This document shows positions 20,900 to 28,826 of a stretch of DNA of 64,000 nucleotides, piece by piece; the first letter of the stretch is position 1; each line of letters begins with the position of its first letter. Below the pieces are notes generated by a model, which saw only the letters and a program-made list of their open reading frames with translations, had not been told where the DNA came from and ran no database searches. The stretch comes from Verrucomicrobiota bacterium (GTDB lineage Bacteria; Verrucomicrobiota; Verrucomicrobiia; Limisphaerales; VHCN01): contig VHCN01000008.1 of the NCBI GenBank assembly GCA_016871675.1, positions 1-64,000 of the forward strand, in the 5' to 3' direction. The translations under genes were made by a program, and so were the position numbers.

Positions 20900-20907
20900 T
20901 GGTCATT
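20883..20907 (-). repeat. Short dispersed repeat, copy 2 (inverted, at a gene junction)
   Basis: Inverted copy of 20780-20804 with three mismatches, 78 bp away. It contains the stop codon of the sulfatase at 20903-22333 and the GTG start of the one at 19403-20899. The two copies could form a long stem in the shared mRNA. Confidence 0.6.
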
Positions 20908-22333
20908 CTTGCTTCGCCTTCTTTTTCTTCGCCTCGCCTTCACCCTTGCCTGCGGCCGGGCCGATGTCGGCCTTGTTGTCCTTCGGAAGGTGTTGCGCGA
21001 GTTCGGCCTTCTTCCCGGCGAACTCCGGCTGCTGCGCGAGATTGGTCCATTCGAGCGGGTCTTTCGTTTCGTCGTAGAGTTCCTCGCCGCCATCGGCGTA
21101 GCGGATGTAGCGCCAACCCTCGGTGCGGATGCCGTGGTTCATGTAGCGAAAGGTCGTGATTCCGGGCCTGTCCCACGCGGCCTTCGGGTCCGCGAGCAGC
21201 GCGCGGAGGCTCGGCCCCTCGACGTGCTTCGGGGTCGGGATGCCGCAGAGGTCGGTGAGCGTGGGGTAGATGGACATGAAATCCACGGTGCGGTCGCAGA
21301 CGCTGTCGCGCTTGGTGAGGCCGGGCGCGACCCAGATGAGCGGCGCGCGCGTGGCCTCCTCCCACAACGCGAACTTGCGCCAGTGCTCCTTCTCGCCGAG
21401 GTGCCAGCCGTGGTCGCCCCAGAAGCAGATGATCGTGTTGTCCTTGTAGGCGGACTTGTCGAGCGCGGCGATGAGCCGGCCGATGTTCATGTCGCAATAG
21501 GCGATCGCGGCGAGGTAGCCCTGCACGGCTTCCTTCCAGCGGCCGGACTCGAGGATGGCCTTGTGGTCGCCCTCGGGCTTGGCCATGCGCACGCCGCCGG
21601 GCGGCACGTCCGCCAGGTCGCCCGCGCTGTGCGGCGGCAACTGGATCGTGTCGAGCGGGAACATGTCGTAATACTTCTGCGGCACGTTCCATGGCATGTG
21701 CGGCTTGTGCAATCCGACGGCGAGGAAGAACGGCTTGTCGTGCTTCTTGCCGAGTTGCGCGATGCCGTAGTCGGTGATCCGGTAATCGGGCAGCGCAGCA
21801 TCCTCGCAGTCGAGAGGCGCGAACTTGATGCCGCCGACGCCGTCGTTCTTCGCCTTCGCCGAAAGCTTCGGCTCCGCGCGGCCTCCGCCCTCGTTCCGGA
21901 GATAGTCGTCCCACTCGCTGAACCGCTCGTAGGCGCCGTGGTAAATCTTCCCCGCGCCCGCGACGAAGTAGCCGGCCTTGCGGAAGGCCGTCGTCATCGG
22001 CAGGTCCGGCGTGATGACGGTGCGCCAGTCGTTGCCGTTGTCATACACGCCGCTGGTGAACGGCCGCAGCCCCGACATCAACGCGGCGCGCGACGGATTG
22101 CAGACCGGCGCGGCGCAGTAGCTGCGCGTGAAGCGCACGCCGCGTTTGGCGAGCGCGTCAATGTTCGGCGTCTTCGTCTGCGGATTGCGGCCGAGATAGC
22201 CGACCCAATGATTGAGATCGTCCACCGCGATGAAGAGCACGTTGGGCTTGGAGCCTTGCCCGGGTGAATCGGCGGCCGATGCGGGAAACGCGAGAGCGCA
22301 GGCGAGCGTGGCAATGCAGAGGCGGGGTTTCAT
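20903..22333 (-). CDS. Exported sulfatase, iduronate-2-sulfatase-like
   Basis: A 476-residue protein. The ATG at 22333 starts a good signal peptide (MKPRLCIATLACALAFPASAA); the frame extends 12 codons further without improving it. Metal-site segment NVLFIAVDDLNHWVGYLG and catalytic motif C78-N-P-S-R82 are present. The order NPQTKTPNIDALAKRG, then YCAAPVCNPSR and GLRPFTSGVYDN, is typical of iduronate-2-sulfatase-like enzymes. FWGDHGWHLGEKEHW gives the second metal site. It heads a two-gene unit with the sulfatase at 19403-20899 and is divergent from a third sulfatase. The C-terminus is a Lys-rich tail. Likely removes sulfate from sulfated polysaccharide in the periplasm. Confidence 0.9.
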   Translation of the reverse strand: MKPRLCIATLACALAFPASAADSPGQGSKPNVLFIAVDDLNHWVGYLGRNPQTKTPNIDALAKRGVRFTRSYCAAPVCNPSRAALMSGLRPFTSGVYDNGNDWRTVITPDLPMTTAFRKAGYFVAGAGKIYHGAYERFSEWDDYLRNEGGGRAEPKLSAKAKNDGVGGIKFAPLDCEDAALPDYRITDYGIAQLGKKHDKPFFLAVGLHKPHMPWNVPQKYYDMFPLDTIQLPPHSAGDLADVPPGGVRMAKPEGDHKAILESGRWKEAVQGYLAAIAYCDMNIGRLIAALDKSAYKDNTIICFWGDHGWHLGEKEHWRKFALWEEATRAPLIWVAPGLTKRDSVCDRTVDFMSIYPTLTDLCGIPTPKHVEGPSLRALLADPKAAWDRPGITTFRYMNHGIRTEGWRYIRYADGGEELYDETKDPLEWTNLAQQPEFAGKKAELAQHLPKDNKADIGPAAGKGEGEAKKKKAKQE

Positions 22334-22418
22334 GATTCGGGAGAAGTCTCCCGCGAGAGACGGAGACACGCAATGTGAAGTTACCGGGGCGGGCGACCCG
22401 GGCCTCCCAAACTTGGCG

Positions 22419-22446
22419 TTGCATCGCGTTCCGTGCGCGGTAGAAA
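22419..22446 (+). promoter_or_regulatory. Promoter candidate for the sulfatase at 22456
   Basis: TTGCAT (22419-22424), a 16-bp spacer and TAGAAA (22441-22446), 9 bp before the ATG at 22456. Short leader expected. Confidence 0.4.
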
Positions 22447-22455
22447 CTGCGCTCG

Positions 22456-23934
22456 ATGAATCCCCTCGATCCGTTCCGCGCCCCGGCCACGCTCGCAGGG
22501 CGAGCTGTGCTGCTGCTCGTGTTGATGCTCCACGTCGCGCCGCGAACCGCCGCCGCGCCGCCCAAGCCCAACGTCCTGTGGATTGTCGCCGACGACTTGA
22601 ACACGCGGCTCGGCTGCTACGGCGACGCGCTCGCGCACTCGCCGAACATTGACGCGCTCGCCAGGCGCGGCGTGAAGTTCGACCGCGCGTATTGCCAGTA
22701 TCCCCTGTGCAACCCGTCGCGCGCGTCGTTCATGACCGGCTTGCGGCCCGACACCACGCGCGTCCTTGAGAACGTCACACACTTCCGGAAGGCCGTTCCC
22801 GACGCGCAGTCCGTGGGGCAGACGTTTCAGCATGCCGGCTACCGCGTGACGCGCGTCGGCAAGCTCTATCACTACGGCGTGCCCGCGCAAATCGGCACGG
22901 ACGGCTTCGACGACGCGCCGTCGTGGCAGCGGACCATCAACCCGAAGGGCCGCGACAAGGACGAGGAGGCCGACCTCATCAACTTCACCCCCAAGATCGG
23001 GCTCGGCGCCGCGCTCGCGTGGCGCGAGACGCAGGGCAACGGCGAGGACCACACCGACGGCCTCATCGCCACGGAGGTCATCAAGCTCCTCGACCAACAC
23101 GCCGCGCAACCGGACAAGCCGTTTTTCATCGGCTGCGGGTTTTTCCGCCCGCACGTGCCGGTGCTTGCGAGCGCGAATTACTTCGCGCTGCACGCCCCCG
23201 GCAAGGTGCAGCTCCCGAGGGAACCGAAGGACCACCTCGCCGGCATCCCGCCCGCCGCGCTGCTGGTCAAGCCGCCGAGCTACGGTGTGCCCGAGGAGCA
23301 GCTTCTCGTTTTCCTCCGCGCCTACTACGCGAGCGTGAGCTTGATGGACGCGCAGGTCGGCCGCGTGCTTGCGGCGCTCGACCGCCTCAAGCTGCGCGAC
23401 CACACCATCGTCGTCTTCCACAGCGACCACGGCTGGCTGCTTGGCGAGCACGGCGGCCAGTGGCAGAAGCGCAGCCTCTTCGAGGAATCCGCGCGCGTGC
23501 CGCTCATCCTCGCCGCGCCCGGCGCGAAGGCCACCGGCCGCGCGTGCGGGCGCACCGTCGAGTTGGTGGACCTGCATCCCACCGTCGCGGACCTCTGCCG
23601 CCTGCCCGCGCCCGCGAAGCTCGAAGGCCGCAGCCTGCGCCCGCTGCTCTACGACGTGAACGCACCGTGGGACAAGCCCGCCTTCACGCAAGTCACGCGC
23701 AACGCCGAGACAAGCCTGACCGTGACCGTGGACCCGGCGAAGAAAACCTTCATGGGCCGGAGCGTCCGCACCGAGCGCTGGCGCTACACCGAGTGGGATG
23801 AAGGCCGCGAAGGCGCCGAGCTTTACGACCACGCCGCCGACCCGCGCGAGTGGAACAACCTCGCCAAAGACCCGAAGCACGCGAAGACGACGGAGCAAAT
23901 GAAGAAGCTGCTGCATCCGTCTCGCGATAACTGA
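22456..23934 (+). CDS. Exported sulfatase, iduronate-2-sulfatase-like
   Basis: A 492-residue protein with a signal sequence (hydrophobic residues 17-34, cleavage near TAAA-PPKP). NVLWIVADDLNTRLGCYG is the first metal site and C85-N-P-S-R89 the formylglycine motif. FHSDHGWLLGEHGGQWQK is the second metal site, and the C-terminal segment reads RTERWRYTEWDEGREGAELY. It resembles the divergent neighbour at 20903-22333 in domain order but is clearly a separate paralogue. The enzyme needs a formylglycine-generating enzyme or an anaerobic equivalent, not identified in this window. Confidence 0.9.
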   Translation: MNPLDPFRAPATLAGRAVLLLVLMLHVAPRTAAAPPKPNVLWIVADDLNTRLGCYGDALAHSPNIDALARRGVKFDRAYCQYPLCNPSRASFMTGLRPDTTRVLENVTHFRKAVPDAQSVGQTFQHAGYRVTRVGKLYHYGVPAQIGTDGFDDAPSWQRTINPKGRDKDEEADLINFTPKIGLGAALAWRETQGNGEDHTDGLIATEVIKLLDQHAAQPDKPFFIGCGFFRPHVPVLASANYFALHAPGKVQLPREPKDHLAGIPPAALLVKPPSYGVPEEQLLVFLRAYYASVSLMDAQVGRVLAALDRLKLRDHTIVVFHSDHGWLLGEHGGQWQKRSLFEESARVPLILAAPGAKATGRACGRTVELVDLHPTVADLCRLPAPAKLEGRSLRPLLYDVNAPWDKPAFTQVTRNAETSLTVTVDPAKKTFMGRSVRTERWRYTEWDEGREGAELYDHAADPREWNNLAKDPKHAKTTEQMKKLLHPSRDN

Positions 23935-24060
23935 ACCACGTCATCCGGGAGCAGACCACAACGGAAACAGAACCTCGCCGCGCTGCCGGAGTTCCTTCCC
24001 GTGCGCGAGTTCATCCAGCAGGCGGTCACGAATCAGCGCGCACCGGCACCGAGGCCGACA

Positions 24061-25299
24061 CTATTTCTTGCCGATGGCGAACAGGTGCTTGTCGCCGCGG
24101 ATGAAGATCTGTCCATTGCTGATTGCGGGCGACGCGAACACCTGTGCGCCGAGCGGGTTTGTCGCGACGGCTTCGTAAGCGGGGCCGGGTTTCACCACCG
24201 TTGTCACGCCGTTGTCCGCGATGAAATAGACGAGTCCGTTGGCCGACACGAGTGACGCGTGGTGCGCGCCGAGCTTCTGGTCCCACTTCAACTCGCCGGT
24301 CTTCGCGTTGAAACAGCAGGCGTAGCCCTGGTCGCTAACGATCAGGAAGTAATCCCCCTCGCTGATTGGCGACGGCACATAGCTGACCCACGACGGCCGG
24401 GTGTGGTGCCATGCGAACTCCTTCTCGCCAATGAGCCCGCTGCCGTTGTGGCGCAGGCCGAAGATGTGGTGATCGGGAAAGCCGCCGGTGACGAAGAGCA
24501 GGTCCGCGCGCGGGTTGTAGACGATGCTCGCGACCCATTGCTCGGTGGGGCCGTCGAGGATCCAGTGCAGCTTCCCCGTGTCGGGGTTGTAGCTGGCGAC
24601 GGACTTGTCCCCGGACAGGATCATCTGCGTGCGGCCGCTCAACTCGCGGATGATCGGCACGCAATAACTGCGGGTCTTGTTGGCGCGCGGCGTTTTCCAG
24701 GCCGTCGCGCCCGTCGCGCGGTCGAGGGCGACGATGTAGGAAGCGCCGTCGTGGTCGCCGTTCACAATGAGCTTGTCCTTGTAGATGACCGGTGAACTGC
24801 AGAAGCCATGCACGCTGCTGAACGCGCCCGGCCGCACAAGCCACTTCGGGTTGCCCTCGAAATCGTAGGCCGCCACGACCATGTCACGCACGTCGAGGAA
24901 CGCGACATAGACCAGCTTGCCGTCGGTTGCGGGCGTGCTCGACGCGTGGCTGTTGAGTTTGTGCTTCCGCTCGAAGGGCGAGGTGATGACGGTCTTCTGC
25001 CAAATCACGCGGCCTGACTTGCGATCCAGGCAGACGAGGTCGCGGCCTTCCGTCTCCGCCACGGCCGTGACGGTGAATACGCGGTCGCCCCACACGATGG
25101 GCGAGGCGTGGCCGCCGCCGGTGATCGGGGTTTTCCAGGCGATGTTCTCGGTGGCGCTCCACTTCACCGGCACGGTCTTCTCGGAACTCGAACCGTCGCC
25201 CCGCGGACCGCGCCAGCCGGGCCAGTCCTCGGCGAATACGCCGGATGGGCTCACAAGGATGAACGCGACGAGGAGCGCGGCACGGCCGGGTATTTGCAT
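24061..25299 (-). CDS. Exported PQQ-type beta-propeller protein
   Basis: A 412-residue protein. The ATG at 25299 begins a signal peptide (MQIPGRAALLVAFILVSPSGVFA); the frame continues 83 codons upstream through sequence that does not look coding. The mature part starts DWPGWRGPRGDG, the usual opening of verrucomicrobial and planctomycete PQQ-like propellers. Repeats of the kind LVCLDRKSGRVIWQK, IVALDRATGATAWKT and CFNAKTGELKWDQKL run to the end. The closest general relatives are BamB-like scaffolds and quinoprotein-like propellers. Catalytic residues of quinoprotein dehydrogenases are not evident, so it may be structural. Confidence 0.85.
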   Translation of the reverse strand: MQIPGRAALLVAFILVSPSGVFAEDWPGWRGPRGDGSSSEKTVPVKWSATENIAWKTPITGGGHASPIVWGDRVFTVTAVAETEGRDLVCLDRKSGRVIWQKTVITSPFERKHKLNSHASSTPATDGKLVYVAFLDVRDMVVAAYDFEGNPKWLVRPGAFSSVHGFCSSPVIYKDKLIVNGDHDGASYIVALDRATGATAWKTPRANKTRSYCVPIIRELSGRTQMILSGDKSVASYNPDTGKLHWILDGPTEQWVASIVYNPRADLLFVTGGFPDHHIFGLRHNGSGLIGEKEFAWHHTRPSWVSYVPSPISEGDYFLIVSDQGYACCFNAKTGELKWDQKLGAHHASLVSANGLVYFIADNGVTTVVKPGPAYEAVATNPLGAQVFASPAISNGQIFIRGDKHLFAIGKK

Positions 25300-25618
25300 G
25301 GATTCTGGACGACACAGACGGATGGCGTGTTCGAGGGACACATCGTGCGCGAGGAGTCCCGCCGGGCCGGGCGCGCACGGGCCAGCCCTTGAACGGCCGC
25401 GCGCACATTTCCCCCGCGCGCGTGGGCGGTGCCCGCCGGCATTGAGCGCCGTCAGCGACAGCGAGCTGCCGCGTCGAGCGACCGGTTCCATCGGGTTTTC
25501 TCCATAGAATCGTGAGGTGAGGTGCAGCGTCACCGGCACGGTGCGCATCTCAAATCCTGCTGGCCGCGAGGCCAGTTTGGGCTATCCGCATGCGGGCGGG
25601 CTGGTGTTTACTCAGCGC
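25300..25618. other. Divergent intergenic region, no gene seen
   Basis: 319 bp between the start codons of the propeller gene and msrA. The open frames that cross it do not look coding and no RNA fold was recognised. Near 25607-25612 a TTTACT could be a -10 box for msrA, but no convincing -35 accompanies it. Confidence 0.5.
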
Positions 25619-26326
25619 ATGAAACGCCCGTGGCTCCTCGCGCTCGCCGTCCTCGGTCCGGTGCTCGCGGGTTGCGCGCCCACCACCGCACCTGTGAATA
25701 CCGAACCAACATCCACCACATCCTCCAAGCCTTCCGCACCGGCCACCGCCGCGCCTGCCGCAACGAACGCAGACGCGGTGGCCGCACCCGTTGCCGCCGG
25801 GCCGACGCAGAAAATAGTCGTGGGCGGCGGGTGTTTCTGGTGCGTCGAGGCGGTGTTGCAGCGACTCCCGGGCGTGACGAAAGTCGTGTCCGGTTATTCC
25901 GGTGGCCACGTGCCGAACCCGACCTACGAGCAGATTTCCGAGAAGAACACCGGCCACGCGGAAGTCGTGCAGGTGGAGTTTGATCCGGCCGTCGTGCCCC
26001 TCGGAACCGTGCTCGACGTGTTCTTCCTTTCACACGATCCGACCACGTTGAACCGGCAGGGGGCGGACTCGGGACCGCAGTATCGCTCGTGCATTTTCTA
26101 CGCCGACGACGCGCAGAAGGCCGCCGCCGAGGCCGCGACGAAGCGGGCCCAACCCGACTGGCGCGTTCCCATCGTGACGGAGATCGCGCCGTTGAAGAAC
26201 TTCTACGTCGCGGAGGGCTACCACCAGAATTACTACAACCTGAACAAGAACCGGAATTCTTATTGCGCCGTCGTGATCACGCCAAAGCTCAACAAGCTGC
26301 TCAACAAGGGCGTGATCAGGGAGTAA
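25619..26326 (+). CDS. msrA: Peptide methionine sulfoxide reductase MsrA, lipoprotein form
   Basis: A 235-residue protein. The start at 25619 gives a lipoprotein signal (MKRPWLLALAVLGPVLAGC, lipidated C19), followed by a Thr/Ala/Pro-rich tether to about residue 63. The MsrA domain has the catalytic motif G71-C72-F-W-C75, then GYSGGHVPNPTYEQIS, TGHAEVVQVEFDP and HDPTTLNRQGAD. It reduces methionine-S-sulfoxide in proteins; the lipid anchor places it outside the cytoplasm. The gene is convergent with the selenoprotein candidate, with stops 9 bp apart. Both are redox proteins of the envelope, which makes their adjacency notable, although opposite strands argue against one operon. Confidence 0.95.
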   Translation: MKRPWLLALAVLGPVLAGCAPTTAPVNTEPTSTTSSKPSAPATAAPAATNADAVAAPVAAGPTQKIVVGGGCFWCVEAVLQRLPGVTKVVSGYSGGHVPNPTYEQISEKNTGHAEVVQVEFDPAVVPLGTVLDVFFLSHDPTTLNRQGADSGPQYRSCIFYADDAQKAAAEAATKRAQPDWRVPIVTEIAPLKNFYVAEGYHQNYYNLNKNRNSYCAVVITPKLNKLLNKGVIRE

Positions 26327-26335
26327 CGGGCGCGG

Positions 26336-27658
26336 TCACTGTTGCGTGGGCAACTGAAGCTCGACGCGCTGGCCGCCGCGCAGGACCGTCGCGGGAATCT
26401 TCGAGCCCGCGGGCTTGGTGAGCAGGTAGGCCAGCCACTCGGCCTCCGTCATGCGGCGCGTCCGGCCGTCGATGGCCACGATGATGTCTCCCTTGCGGAA
26501 GCCGGCGTTCTTCGCGGCGGCGTGCTCGCCGTATTCGCCGGCGTGTTTGATCTCGAGCGCGAGCTTGTCGGCGCCAAGGCCGGCCTTCGCGAGCGCTTCG
26601 CCGGCGAGCGCGTCCACCTTCAAGCCGCCCGTCGCCATCCGGCGCAGGTCCCACGAGCTGACGCGCCATCCAAAATCACTAACCCGCCGCCAGCCCGCAT
26701 CAAGCGTGAGCATGAGCGGGGTCTTCTTGCCGCCGCGAAGAACCTCGGCGTTCAACCGTGCGGGCGTCTTCGCGAACTGCATCACGAACTGCACGTCGGC
26801 GATCGAGATGATGGGTTGGCCGCCGAGCGAGGTGATTTCGTCGCCCGCCTTGAAGCCGTCCTTCTCCGCGGTGGAGCCGGGGATGACGCGGCGCACTTTT
26901 GCCTTCTCCTTTGGATCGAGGCTCAAGCCGACGACATCCGGCATCGGCCACGTGTGAAGAATCTCCTCGGGAATCGGCTGGCCCGCGGCGCGGAACATCT
27001 TGCGTTCGGCCTCGAGCGGCTGGTGGCAGTGCATGCAGCTTTGCACGGGCTTGGCGGCGTCGAGCGTGGCCTGGTAGCGGCCTTTGAGCGACGGGTATTG
27101 CTCGGGCCGGCTGAAGCGCGGCGCGGGACCGGTCTTCGCAACGAACGCCGACTGGTTCGCCGGGTAGCCCTTGTGCAATTCGAGCGCGGCCGCGAGCGTT
27201 TTGCCGAGTCCGTCGATCGAGATCTCCCGGTCGGCTTTCTTCATGTCCGAGCGCGTGCCGAAGCGGCCGTAGATGGTGCCGTCGGCGTTCATGAAGAACA
27301 TCGCGAACGTCTGGTCGTAGTCGAACTGGAACCGCGCCAGGTCGGTGCCGTTGAATTGCACCACGCGCACGCCGACGAACTCCTTCATCAGTGACTGGAT
27401 TTTCGGGTCGTGACGGACCAACTGGTCGTCAATGCCGCGGCACTCCACTCAGGGCACTCACCGGAAGACGATGGCGAGCGGCTTGCCCGTGCGGCGCGCC
27501 TCGGCGAAGCCCTGGTTGAGGTCGTTGTAAACCCAGAGGCCGCCGGCGGTCACGTCGGCGCGGTCTTTTTGGACGCGTTCGAGGCGGTTCTCGGCGGCGT
27601 CGAGTGCGCCCGTGCCGGCGAGCAGCAGGCCCGTGAGGAGGATGGTGCGTTGGAGCAT
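26336..27658 (-). CDS. Predicted double-selenocysteine Trx-fold/CxxCH/PDZ-PDZ protein (two in-frame UGA)
   Basis: Read from the ATG at 27658 through two TGA codons (27460-27458 and 27451-27449), this gives 440 residues. Order: signal peptide (1-21); thioredoxin-like domain (about 30-160) with FR-U67-V-P-U70-V-E-C73; a CxxCH heme-type motif (C208-MH-C211-H212); PDZ domain (about 240-322); an odd linker RRVSDFGWRVSSWDLRR; second PDZ (about 345-438). The next gene has the same layout and the same TGA positions. Without recoding, the upstream piece is a 66-residue stub and the downstream piece has no good start. TGA is an ordinary stop in most neighbours, so general reassignment is excluded. Function inferred: periplasmic thiol/selenol redox. 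The alternative, two parallel nonsense pairs, is unlikely. Confidence 0.8.
27411..27431 (-). promoter_or_regulatory. SECIS-like hairpin downstream of the second UGA (first paralogue)
   Basis: On the minus strand TGACG-ACC, loop AGTT, GGT-(bulged C)-CGTCA: eight pairs, 17 nt after the second UGA. Bacterial SECIS elements are hairpins just 3' of the UGA with G/GU in the apical loop, and here GU is in the loop. A smaller hairpin (GTGC, loop CGCG, GCAT; 27443-27432) lies 14 nt after the first UGA. Thermodynamics not computed. Confidence 0.5.
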
Positions 27659-27799
27659 GGCGGGATTACGTGTTGCGGGCGGTTTCCTGGCAAGGCATTT
27701 GAGTGGGGGGAGTATTCAGAGTTCAGTCGGGCACGCCATCGTCGTCGCTCAAGTTGTCTGAACCGAACCCTCACCGTTGAAAACCGAAAACGCTCCCCA

Positions 27800-28780
27800 T
27801 CATTTCGGCGGCTTGCGCCAATCGGCCGCGAGGGTCAGCGGAAGGGTGATGCGTTTGCCTGCGCGCAGCACGTCGGCCTTCAACTTCGTCGGGGCGATTG
27901 CGTTGTGCGTGACCCATTGGATGTCCGCGATGCTCAGGATGGGCTGTCCTTCGAGGGTGAGGATGTCATCGCCGACCTTGAAGCCGTCGCGCGCGGCGGT
28001 CGTGTCGTCCCGGACGCGGGAGACTCGTGCCTTCTGCTTGGGATCCAGGCCGAGTCCGAACACCTCGGGCATGGGATACGGCAGCTTGAGCGCCAGCGGC
28101 ATGTCGCGCTTGGCACCCTCGTGCTCGCGCTTCTGCGCCTGCGAAATCTGATGGCAGTGGATGCAGTTGCGGTCGCCGACAACCGGGCGTTCGCCCGGGC
28201 GCCCAAATTTCGCGGCGAGCGACGGATAATCCTCCGGCACCTTGCGGCTGACGGGCAGGGGCTGCTTGCCAAGGAGCGAGGGTTTGTTGGCCGGGTAGCC
28301 CTTGTGGATTTCCAGCGCGGCCTCGAGCGCCTTGCCGAAGCTCTCGATGCCCGTCGCCTGCGAGGCCTGCCGGCGGCCCGTGCGCGAGGCGTATCGGCCG
28401 TAGATGGTGCGGTCGGCGTTCAGCATGAACGCGGCAAAGGTGAGGTCGTAGTCGAACTGGAAGAGGGTGAGGTCCATTCCGTTTGCCTGCACGATGCGCA
28501 CGCACACGAACTGGTCGAGGAGCTTCTGAACTTTCGGATCGCGACGAACAACCTGCTCGTCAAAGGACTGGCAGTCCACTCAGGGCACTCACCTGAACAC
28601 CACGAGCATGGGCTTGCCGGTGCGCGCGGCCTCGGCGAATCCGCGCGGCAGGTCGTTGTAGATCCAGCTCCCCGCCGCGACGGCCTCGGCGCGGTCGGCG
28701 GTGAGGAGGTTGTCGCGCGGTTGCGCGAGCGTGGTCGCGGGGGCGAGGATGGCGACGGCGAGGAACACGAGTCGTTTCAT
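27800..28780 (-). CDS. Predicted double-selenocysteine Trx-fold/CxxCH/PDZ protein (two in-frame UGA)
   Basis: From the ATG at 28780 through TGA codons at 28591-28589 and 28582-28580 this reads 326 residues. There is a signal peptide (MKRLVFLAVAILAPATTLAQ), then a thioredoxin-like domain with FR-U64-V-P-U67-V-D-C70. Next come a CxxCH motif (NCIHCHQ, about residue 205) and one PDZ domain (LTLEGQPILSIADIQWV) at the end. It matches the first paralogue on both sides of the UGAs: DLPRGFAEAARTGKP before, and LFQFDYDLTFAAFMLNAD and LEIHKGYPAN after. It lacks the second PDZ. It sits 141 bp upstream of its paralogue on the same strand, so co-transcription is likely. Redox partner unknown. Confidence 0.8.
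28543..28561 (-). promoter_or_regulatory. SECIS-like hairpin downstream of the second UGA (second paralogue)
   Basis: GACGAGCA, loop GGT, TGTTCGTC: an 8-bp stem with one G-T pair, 18 nt after the second UGA. Opening one pair gives the loop AGGTT, close to the GGU-containing apical loop of the classical fdhF SECIS. It lies at the same offset as the hairpin in the paralogue, although the bases differ at several paired positions. Confidence 0.55.
28565..28577 (-). promoter_or_regulatory. SECIS-like hairpin downstream of the first UGA (second paralogue)
   Basis: GGACT, loop GCC, AGTCC: a perfect 5-bp stem starting 11 nt after the first UGA, within the usual bacterial SECIS distance. The second UGA lies between the first UGA and this stem. 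The loop lacks the typical GU, so it may act together with the next hairpin. Confidence 0.4.
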
Positions 28781-28826
28781 GGGTGGTCAGACGGAGGTTG
28801 ATCGGATTCGTTACGGCACTGGCGTT

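Noticed and set aside
23935-24060. Possible gene remnant on the minus strand (LLDELAHGKELRQRGEVLFP)
   Set aside because: The stretch has reasonable codon bias but is only about 30 codons, has no start, and matches no family I recognise. It is too weak to annotate.
26336-28780. Treating the pair with in-frame TGAs as pseudogenes or split genes
   Set aside because: Both paralogues carry the two TGAs at identical codons, stay in frame and remain similar on both sides; codon bias is normal throughout. Parallel decay at the same two sites is very unlikely.
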